From JAHRAH01 sp051009015 (GTDB lineage Bacteria > Pseudomonadota > Gammaproteobacteria > Tethybacterales > Persebacteraceae): DNA of 31,213 bases. This document shows positions 25,557 through 31,213 of the stretch, one piece after another; position 1 is the stretch's first letter; each line of letters starts with the position of its first letter. A model generated the notes under the pieces. The model was given only the letters and a program-made list of their open reading frames with translations, made no database searches and was not told where the DNA came from. Where the stretch lies: contig JBPCWZ010000201.1 of NCBI GenBank assembly GCA_051009015.1, forward strand, positions 1 through 31,213. Direction: 5' to 3'. The position numbers and the translations under genes were made by a program.

Positions 25557-25588
25557 TTTTGTTTCCGCCGTCCGGATACGGCTTTGTG

Positions 25589-25605
25589 GCATTCTACCAG
25601 AATGC
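25589..25605. promoter_or_regulatory. Palindrome with -10-like core upstream of the large methyltransferase
   Basis: GCATTCT-ACC-AGAATGC is a perfect 7-base-arm inverted repeat 33 bases before the methyltransferase ATG. On the minus strand its right arm reads TAGAAT, a hexamer also seen before rfbA and soxB of operon 1. A dimeric repressor binding here, including the methyltransferase itself or a small controller, would block such a promoter. No good -35 is visible. Confidence 0.4.
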
Positions 25606-25646
25606 TGGGGGCGGGAATGACCCGCCATTGCCGAAAGCGGGCGGGG

Positions 25647-26198
25647 TTATGTTCGGGCGGGGGTGTTTGTTGTCAGATAGTCATGGATGGTTTGATGCCA
25701 TGTGTTCGGGGTTAAGATGGTGAAGGATTTGCCGGCGTTGCGGCGGATGAGGGCGGGGATGTTTTGTATCGCCGTTTGGGCGAAAGTGCCGCTTGTCAGG
25801 GCGGCGATGTCTATTGTTGCGACTCTTGTCATTAGCGATTGTGCGCCGTCTCCCGTTATGCTAATCGCCATTCGGGCGTGAGAGATATCCAGCATTGTCA
25901 GGCGGCTTTCGGCTTTTGCCAGCGCCAGCGCCGGGGATAATACTTCGGCATTGTCGGCGCGCAGCCACAACTTGTCCGGGGCGATGCGATAACATTCCGC
26001 GCCGCCGCTTTCGCGCACAATGCCAAAACCGCCCGCATCGGCAAAACCCAAAACCGCCAGCGCCGGCATTACCGCTTCGTCAAAATCCTGCCATCCCGCA
26101 AGTTGCCATGCGCCCGACAAGGCAGCCGGGTTTGCCGCCGATGGCGCAAAAGGCGCGATGGTTATTGTCGGTGTTTTTTGTCGCATTGTCTTATGCAT
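25647..26198 (-). CDS. soxG: Sarcosine oxidase gamma subunit (operon 2)
   Basis: The 183-residue protein ends like SoxG: ISHARMAISITGDGAQSLMTRVATIDI, GTFAQTAIQNIPALIRRNAGKSFTILTPNTWHQTIHDYL. It is clearly diverged from the gamma subunit of operon 1. The open frame reaches 26333, but that part lies inside soxDA. The ATG at 26198 overlaps soxDA by eight bases; another ATG at 26186 follows the soxDA stop directly. Neither has a clear ribosome-binding site, so reinitiation after soxDA is likely. It is the last gene of sox operon 2, with the large methyltransferase 90 bases downstream. Confidence 0.85.
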   Translation of the reverse strand: MHKTMRQKTPTITIAPFAPSAANPAALSGAWQLAGWQDFDEAVMPALAVLGFADAGGFGIVRESGGAECYRIAPDKLWLRADNAEVLSPALALAKAESRLTMLDISHARMAISITGDGAQSLMTRVATIDIAALTSGTFAQTAIQNIPALIRRNAGKSFTILTPNTWHQTIHDYLTTNTPART

Positions 26199-29100
26199 TT
26201 TGGCGGCTGTTTGTCGGGTCGTAAAAACATTTCGGGCTGATGACCGCCCGCCACTCTTTGCCGCCGAGAATATCCGCCACGCGCACAACTTCGCCGCGCC
26301 GCGCTTTGCCGTTTTTGACAAATGCCAGCGCAATGTGCTTATTCAAAGTCGGCGAAAATGCCGATGACGAAAGCCATCCGTCGCCATGCGGATGATTCTT
26401 ATTGTTGCCGTCATCATTCGGCAAAAAAACCAAAGAGCCCGCCGGTGCAGTTGTATCGCCGTCAGTTATCAAACCGACAAGCGCATGCCGCCTCGCATCT
26501 TGCAAAGCCGGGCGGCGGCGCAAAACCGCGCCGACAAAAGGTTTATCCGCCGCCAACTTGCCAAAACCCATATCGTCCAATGTTATGCGCCCGTCTATTT
26601 CCGCGCCGGTCGGATGCCCTTTTTCTATCCGCATTACGCCCATCGCTTCCGTGCCGTAGGGTTGCAAACCAAAAGCCGCCCCCGCTTCCAACACCGCCCG
26701 CCAAACCGCAAGGGCAAAAGCCGACGGCGCATATATCTCAAAAGCCAACTCGCCGGAAAAACTTAACCGGTGTATGCGCACGGGAGTGTCGTTTATGCGC
26801 CCCTCCGCCGCGGCATTTGGCGTCATTGCATTGATGTCAAAGCCGGTCATTACCGCCGCCAATAGCGCCCGGGAGTTTGGTCCGGCAAGAGCGAAAGCCG
26901 CCCATTGGTCGCTAATGCTTGATACATTTACGCGCAGGTTTTGCCACTGGGTTTGCAGCATTTTTTCGGCAAAAGCCAAAACGCGCGCGGCATTTGCCGT
27001 TGTCGTTGTCATAAAATAATCGCCGTCCGCTATCTTCGCCGTTGCGCCGTCATCCATCACAAACCCGTCCTCGCGCAACATTACGCCATAGCGCAAACGC
27101 CCGCTTTGTAAGTTGGCAAAATCATTAACATAAAGCAGGTTGAGAAGTTTGACGGCATCCGCCCCCTGCACCGCTATTTTGCCAAGCGTGCCGACATCAA
27201 TAATGCCCGCCTTTTGGCGCGTATTATTAACTTCGCGATTGACTGCCGCTTGCATATCTTCGCCCGCTTGCGGATAATAACGCGGGCGCAACCACGCGCT
27301 TGCTTCTATAAATACCGCGCCGTTTTGCCGATGCCACCGGTGAATCGCCGTGCGCCGGACGGGGCGCAAATGCATCCCGCATTGCCGCCCGCTCATCGCG
27401 CCAATGCTGATAGGCATATACGGCGGGCGAAAAGTCGGCATTGAAACTTCGCCGCTTTTGCCGCCTTGCAGACGGGCGAGATATGCCGCCGTGTTCATCG
27501 CCGAAGTTTTGCCCTGGTCTATTGCCATTCCCGCCGTTGTGTATCGTTTGGCATGTTCGGCGGCGGTGTATCCTTCGCGATATGCCAAATCCATATCGGC
27601 AAGTGTGACATCGTGCTGCAAATCCAAAAACGCCTTCGGCGGTGTTTTGACATAATGACGCATCGGCATTTGTTGCCAATGCCATCCGCCGTCATCGTTT
27701 TCGTTTGACGGCAAAGGCGGCGCGCCTTTTGGTTTTGCGCCGATATTGGATGCGGCGGCTTTGGCGGCGGCAATGCCGGATAATGCCGCATCTTTTGATG
27801 ATGCATCGCCGATAACGCCGCCCGCACAATGCATTATGCCGTCATTATTAACTTCCGGCACAAAACAATCGCGCATAATGTCGTGGCGCAACTTGCCGCC
27901 CCGCTGCATCCACAAATGCACAAGCGGATTCCACCCGCCGCTGACGGCAAGCAAATCGCAACTGATATTTTCCGCTTTGCCGCTGTCAATGTGCACAACC
28001 CTCGCACCCGAAACCCGCCGCCGCCCGAGTGCCGAAGCGACATAAACACCGCAACGAACATCCGCCCCCGCCGCCCGCAAAGATGCCATTGCAGCATCCG
28101 GCAGGGAAGGGCGGCTGTCTGTCACAAGCACCTTTGCGCCTTTGGCGGCAAGATCGCGCGCGCACAAAAGAGCGCTGTCGTTGTTGGTTGCGACAATGAT
28201 ATTTTTGCCCGGCAAAACCGCATAACGATTAAGATACATTCGCGCCGCATTGGCAAGCATTACCGACGGGCGGTCGTTGTTGGCAAAAACTTGCGGGCGT
28301 TCGGTTTTGCCGCTGGCGAGTATCGCCTGCTTTGCCCGCACGACAATAAGCCGCCGGTGCAAACTGCCGCCCGGTGCGGCGGTTTGGATAATGCCAAAAA
28401 CCCGCTTTTCATAACTGCCAAAAACCATCGCCCGCTTTAACAAGCGGACATTTTTCATCTGCCGCAACTCGTCCAGAGTATCGCGCAGCCACTTGTCATT
28501 TTCGCCATCCGGCGGCAGGGATAACATCTGCCCGCCGAAGGCAAAATCCTGCTCGGCAACGACAACCGCCGCTCCGCTCCGCCCCGCCGTCAAAGCAGCC
28601 GACAAACCCGCCGCGCCGCCGCCGATAATCAATATATCGCAATAAGCATAAGTTTTTTCGTATTCTTTGTCATCGGCGGATATCTCCGCCCTGCCCATTC
28701 CCGCGGCGCGGCGAATGTATTTTTCGCAAAACATCCACCACTTTGTGCCGTGAAAAGGACCGATGAAAGTTTTGTAATAAAACCCTGCGGCGATGAAAGG
28801 CGAAAGCCATTCCGCCGCCGCATTGATATCAAAACGGACATTGGGAAAGGCGTTTTGCCCGCGCGCGCTAATGCCGTCATATACTTCGGCAGTGGTAGCC
28901 AGGGTATTCGGGGCATCGGTGTGTATCAATGCACAAGGTTCTTCGGCACCGGCGGAATAGATACCGCGCGGGCGGTGATATTTGAAACTGCGGGCGATGA
29001 TACTCTGCCCCGCCGCCAGCATTGCCGATGCCAAAGTATCGCCGCGATATGCCGGCAGTGCCTTGCCGTCAAAAGATGCCCGCACCGGTTGCGCGCGGTC

Positions 29101-29544
29101 AATCCGCCCGCCGGAAGATAAGCGGTTTGTTGCTTTTGGCAGGGCGGCGGGTTTTGCTTTTGTGTTTGCAGTTTGCAAAACCGGCGCGGCATAATCGCCA
29201 TCCGGCGATAACTTGTCATCTTCCGCCAAAAGCCCGATGTTGTTTGTGCTTTTGCCGTTGTCGGCTTCCGCCGCCGCCTTTGTTGTTTGCCAAAAGGCGG
29301 GGCGGGCATTGGTTATTTCGTGCGTTTCGGTATGGCGGGTTATGACCATCCATTGGCGGCAGCCGTGCACATGATGCCACAATTCCTTGTGTTCGCCGCG
29401 CGGGTTGTTGCGGACGAAAACATAATCCAGCCACTCCTGCATATCGCCGCTGTCATCATTCGGGCGCGCGACTTCGGCATCGCCGCCGTATGCAAACTCG
29501 CTTTCATAGCGCAAGCCGCAAAAAGGGCAGGGAAGTTCCAACAT
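26191..29544 (-). CDS. Fused sarcosine oxidase delta-alpha subunit (operon 2)
   Basis: The 1117-residue protein starts as a complete SoxD (residues 1-85; zinc ligands C6, C9, H58, C62; FAYGGDAEVARP). A variable linker follows (about 90-145, rich in A, N, K, T and D). It then continues as SoxA: RASFDGKALPAYRGDTLASAML (155-176), SFKYHRPRGIY, the flavin fold ILIIGGGAAGLSAALTA (304-320), NDVTLADMDLAYREGYTAAEHAKR, and a GcvT-type folate domain from about 720 (AGIIDVGTLGKIAVQGAD, SFSGELAFEIYAP, GTEAMGVMRIEKGH). The fusion ties the two subunits one-to-one. In operon 1 they are separate genes. It starts ten bases after soxB with a poor ribosome-binding site. No stop or frameshift interrupts it. Confidence 0.93.
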   Translation of the reverse strand: MLELPCPFCGLRYESEFAYGGDAEVARPNDDSGDMQEWLDYVFVRNNPRGEHKELWHHVHGCRQWMVITRHTETHEITNARPAFWQTTKAAAEADNGKSTNNIGLLAEDDKLSPDGDYAAPVLQTANTKAKPAALPKATNRLSSGGRIDRAQPVRASFDGKALPAYRGDTLASAMLAAGQSIIARSFKYHRPRGIYSAGAEEPCALIHTDAPNTLATTAEVYDGISARGQNAFPNVRFDINAAAEWLSPFIAAGFYYKTFIGPFHGTKWWMFCEKYIRRAAGMGRAEISADDKEYEKTYAYCDILIIGGGAAGLSAALTAGRSGAAVVVAEQDFAFGGQMLSLPPDGENDKWLRDTLDELRQMKNVRLLKRAMVFGSYEKRVFGIIQTAAPGGSLHRRLIVVRAKQAILASGKTERPQVFANNDRPSVMLANAARMYLNRYAVLPGKNIIVATNNDSALLCARDLAAKGAKVLVTDSRPSLPDAAMASLRAAGADVRCGVYVASALGRRRVSGARVVHIDSGKAENISCDLLAVSGGWNPLVHLWMQRGGKLRHDIMRDCFVPEVNNDGIMHCAGGVIGDASSKDAALSGIAAAKAAASNIGAKPKGAPPLPSNENDDGGWHWQQMPMRHYVKTPPKAFLDLQHDVTLADMDLAYREGYTAAEHAKRYTTAGMAIDQGKTSAMNTAAYLARLQGGKSGEVSMPTFRPPYMPISIGAMSGRQCGMHLRPVRRTAIHRWHRQNGAVFIEASAWLRPRYYPQAGEDMQAAVNREVNNTRQKAGIIDVGTLGKIAVQGADAVKLLNLLYVNDFANLQSGRLRYGVMLREDGFVMDDGATAKIADGDYFMTTTTANAARVLAFAEKMLQTQWQNLRVNVSSISDQWAAFALAGPNSRALLAAVMTGFDINAMTPNAAAEGRINDTPVRIHRLSFSGELAFEIYAPSAFALAVWRAVLEAGAAFGLQPYGTEAMGVMRIEKGHPTGAEIDGRITLDDMGFGKLAADKPFVGAVLRRRPALQDARRHALVGLITDGDTTAPAGSLVFLPNDDGNNKNHPHGDGWLSSSAFSPTLNKHIALAFVKNGKARRGEVVRVADILGGKEWRAVISPKCFYDPTNSRQNA

Positions 29545-29554
29545 CGCAAGTAGT

Positions 29555-30817
29555 TTAGTGAGCGGCGGGGTTTGCGCCCGCGCCTTTTTCGTCTATGTGC
29601 ACGCCGTTGGCAAAACGCTCCAAGTTAAAAGCGGCATTGTCATCGTGCGCTTTGTCATTTGCCATCGTCCATGCAAAACACCAGCCGCTCGCCGGAGTCG
29701 CCTTAAAGCCGCCATAACACCAGCCGCCATTAAGATACAACCCCGCCAGCGGCGTTTTGCAAACAAAGGGCGAGCCGTCCATCGTCATATCCACCGCCCC
29801 CGCCCATTGACGGATAATCTTCAAGCGCGAAGTCGCCGGTATCAATGCTTTGGCGCTTGCCAGAGTATCCTCGGCGATTGGCAAAGCGCCGCGTTTGGCA
29901 TAAGAGTTATAGCCGTCCAAATCGCCGCCCATGACCAGCCCTCCCTTGTCGGATTGGCTGATATAACAATGCGCCGCGCCGAAAGTAATGACCGTATCCA
30001 CAAGCGGCTTCAAAGGTTCGCTGACAAACGCCTGCAGTGTGTGCGTTTCCATCGGCAGGCGCAAACCCGCCATTTTGGCTATCATTCCGCTGTTGCCGGC
30101 GACGGCGATGCCGGTTTTTGCCGCGCGAATATCGCCTTTGGTTGTTTGGACGCCGCAAACCCCGCCGTCTTTGTCAAACAAAAAGCCGGTCATTTGGCAT
30201 TGCTGAATGATATCCGCCCCCAAAGCATTGGCGGCGCGGGCATAGCCCCATGCTACGGCATCGTGCCGGGCAGTCCCCGCGCGCGGCTGGTGCAAGGCGG
30301 CAAGAACGGGAAAGCGGGCGCGCTGAGAAAAATCCACAACCGGCAAGCGGCGTTGCAGTTGTCCGCCTTCCAGAAGTTCGGCGTCAATGCCGCAACTTCG
30401 CATAATATTACCGCGCCGCCGGGCGGCGTCAATCTGCGCCGGGGAATGGCACAAGTTATAAATGCCGCGCTGCGACACCATAATATTAAAGTTGAGTTCG
30501 CGGCTGAGTCCTTCCCACATTTGCAAGGCGCGCTCATAAAACATTGCGTTGCCGGGCATCATATAGTTGGAGCGGATGATGGTTGTGTTGCGCCCTGTGT
30601 TGCCGCCGCCGAGGTAGGATTGTTCCACGATGGCGATATCGCGAATGTTGTGTTCTTTGGCGAGATAATAGGCGGTCGCCAGGCCATGCCCGCCGCCGCC
30701 GATAATAACAACTTCATACTGCTTTTTCGGCACCGGCACATCCCGCCAAGCCGCCCGCCACCCCCGGTTGCCGCCCAACCCCCGGAAAAAAACCCGAACT
30801 CCCGAATACCGCCCCAT
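29555..30817 (-). CDS. soxB: Sarcosine oxidase beta subunit paralogue (operon 2)
   Basis: The 420-residue protein parallels the other SoxB: VVIIGGGGHGLATAYYLA (36-53), GGGNTGRNTTIIRSNY, and H185 in ARHDAVAWGYARAAN, the expected FMN-linking histidine. The C-terminal motif is GGWCYGGFKATPASGWC rather than CGWGTGGFKATPGSG, so it belongs to another SoxB branch and may prefer another N-methyl amine. The open frame extends to 31003, but those 62 residues are translated repeat DNA. The ATG at 30817 gives MGRYS, matching MNRYS of the paralogue. TATAAT lies seven bases before this ATG. It is the first gene of operon 2. Confidence 0.93.
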   Translation of the reverse strand: MGRYSGVRVFFRGLGGNRGWRAAWRDVPVPKKQYEVVIIGGGGHGLATAYYLAKEHNIRDIAIVEQSYLGGGNTGRNTTIIRSNYMMPGNAMFYERALQMWEGLSRELNFNIMVSQRGIYNLCHSPAQIDAARRRGNIMRSCGIDAELLEGGQLQRRLPVVDFSQRARFPVLAALHQPRAGTARHDAVAWGYARAANALGADIIQQCQMTGFLFDKDGGVCGVQTTKGDIRAAKTGIAVAGNSGMIAKMAGLRLPMETHTLQAFVSEPLKPLVDTVITFGAAHCYISQSDKGGLVMGGDLDGYNSYAKRGALPIAEDTLASAKALIPATSRLKIIRQWAGAVDMTMDGSPFVCKTPLAGLYLNGGWCYGGFKATPASGWCFAWTMANDKAHDDNAAFNLERFANGVHIDEKGAGANPAAH

Positions 30818-30824
30818 CACCAGG

Positions 30825-30830
30825 ATTATA
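30825..30830 (-). promoter_or_regulatory. -10 box of sox operon 2
   Basis: A consensus TATAAT on the minus strand ends seven bases before the soxB ATG, so transcription would start about at the start codon. The region where a -35 box belongs is the last unit of the GGAATGAC tandem array (GGATTTGGCGGGG), which shows no TTGACA. Promoter strength may depend on the array. Confidence 0.45.
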
Positions 30831-30843
30831 CCCCGCCAAATCC

Positions 30844-30929
30844 GCCATTTCCACCCCCGCCAAATCCGCCATTCCCGCCCCCTCGTCATTCCCGCCCCTT
30901 TCATCATTCCCGCCTCCCCTGTCATTCCC
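30844..30929 (-). repeat. Tandem array of GGRAATGRC units, right copy
   Basis: On the minus strand, units GGGAATGAC or variants occur with left ends at 30921, 30903, 30885, 30868 and 30844, giving periods of 18, 18, 17 and 24. It joins the dRS3-like hairpin on one side and the -10 region of sox operon 2 on the other. The final units carry a duplicated GGATTTGGCGGGG. The layout mirrors the left array at 3482-3550. Confidence 0.75.
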
Positions 30930-31038
30930 GCGAAAGCGGGAATCCAAACCCTTGCCATTTGGCAATTTGCGCGATAGCGCAAACGGCGGCAAAGCCGCCG
31001 CAAATGGCAAAACCCTGAGTGCGCAAAAAGCGCACTCG
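30921..31038 (-). repeat. Composite palindromic repeat, right copy (inverted)
   Basis: This is the 118-base counterpart of the element at 3375-3490, on the opposite strand. It has the same order of hairpins: GAGTGCGC-TTTTT-GCGCACTC, CGGCGGC-TTT-GCCGCCG, TTTGCGC-TATC-GCGCAAA and the dRS3-like hairpin. It also has the enclosing TTGCCATTTG / CAAATGGCAA pair. It lies upstream of sox operon 2. No coding is supported. Confidence 0.85.
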
Positions 31039-31045
31039 TAATTAA

Positions 31046-31130
31046 AGCCCTGAAAGGGCGACCTGTTCATAGCACGGGGCAACGCCCCGTGAATCGGCGT
31101 ATTAAACAAATAAGCCCTGAAAGGGCGACC
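31046..31130. repeat. REP-like triple-hairpin repeat
   Basis: AGCCCTGAAAGGGCGACC occurs twice as a direct repeat (31046-31063 and 31113-31130), each able to form a GCCCT/AGGGC hairpin. Between them is the perfect hairpin CACGGGGC-AAC-GCCCCGTG (31073-31091). Short AT-rich spacers (ATTAA, GTATTAAAC) separate the parts. I recall similar 'GCCCTGAAAGGGCGA' repeats from many environmental genomes. A REP-type mobile element is likely, but no transposase is in the window. I see nothing further in 31131-31213 except a small GGGCTTTGCCC hairpin. Confidence 0.65.
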
Positions 31131-31213
31131 GAAAATGACGGCGGCGAATGTCATAACGGGCGGGGTTTTGGCTTTGCGGTTTTTGCCGGGCTTTGCCCTG
31201 CAAAAGAATGGGA

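Noticed and set aside
25557..25628. N-terminal extension of 24 residues on the large methyltransferase
   Set aside because: It covers the palindrome and promoter-like sequence and has no family-like residues; the ATG at 25556 has a better leader.
30818..31003. N-terminal extension of 62 residues on soxB of operon 2
   Set aside because: The residues come from the composite repeat and tandem array (WRIWRG repeats). The paralogue starts at the equivalent of the ATG at 30817.
29558..31018. Long open frame of 486 codons on the plus strand, Pro/Arg-rich at its end
   Set aside because: It is the antisense shadow of soxB of operon 2, which has clear flavin motifs. Its end is translated repeat DNA.

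Overview
The window looks like a piece of a GC-rich Pseudomonadota chromosome. Features that fit the Beta/Gammaproteobacteria side are a DUF3579 gene beside argF, dRS3-like repeats (ATTCCC-N8-GGGAAT), an NtrX-like regulator and an aapJQMP amino-acid transporter. This placement comes from remembered gene neighbourhoods, not from a search. Genes are packed tightly, with many 1-4 base overlaps, and several starts have a TATAAT or TAGAAT hexamer only 6-8 bases upstream.

Left part (1-6.1 kb): a partial NtrX-like response regulator with a decayed AAA+ domain (minus strand); an rmlA/rfbA-type nucleotidyltransferase; a secreted ankyrin-repeat protein (minus); an intergenic composite palindromic repeat; DUF3579 (minus) divergent from the argF-argG pair. 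Next (6.1-8.6 kb) comes a small module: an HxlR-type regulator divergent from a gamma-butyrobetaine-hydroxylase-like dioxygenase, which is coupled to an EamA/DMT-type transporter.

Centre (8.7-16.1 kb, minus strand): an aapJ-aapQ-aapM-aapP amino-acid ABC transporter operon with a terminator-like hairpin after aapJ. A single-chain restriction-modification protein (PD-(D/E)XK nuclease + N6 methylase + specificity domain) starts in the stop codon of aapP and is followed by another adenine methyltransferase.

Right part (16.3-30.8 kb): two convergent heterotetrameric sarcosine-oxidase operons. Operon 1 (plus) is soxB - PD-(D/E)XK-like nuclease - soxD - soxA - soxG. Operon 2 (minus) is soxB - soxDA (fused) - soxG, followed by a 951-residue DNA methyltransferase. 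The two operons oxidise N-methyl amino acids (sarcosine and perhaps relatives) and feed one-carbon units to folate. Together with the carnitine-type dioxygenase and the amino-acid importer, they suggest a cell living on methylated amines and amino acids.

Two themes deserve attention. First, DNA-modification and nuclease genes are inserted repeatedly in, or directly behind, catabolic and transport operons. Second, a composite element of about 180-195 bases occurs near both ends of the window in opposite orientations. It has nested hairpins with a compensatory base-pair change, a dRS3-like hairpin and an 18-base tandem array; the right copy runs up to the -10 region of soxB of operon 2. The right edge carries a second, unrelated triple-hairpin repeat. 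I saw no tRNA, rRNA, CRISPR array or transposase gene.
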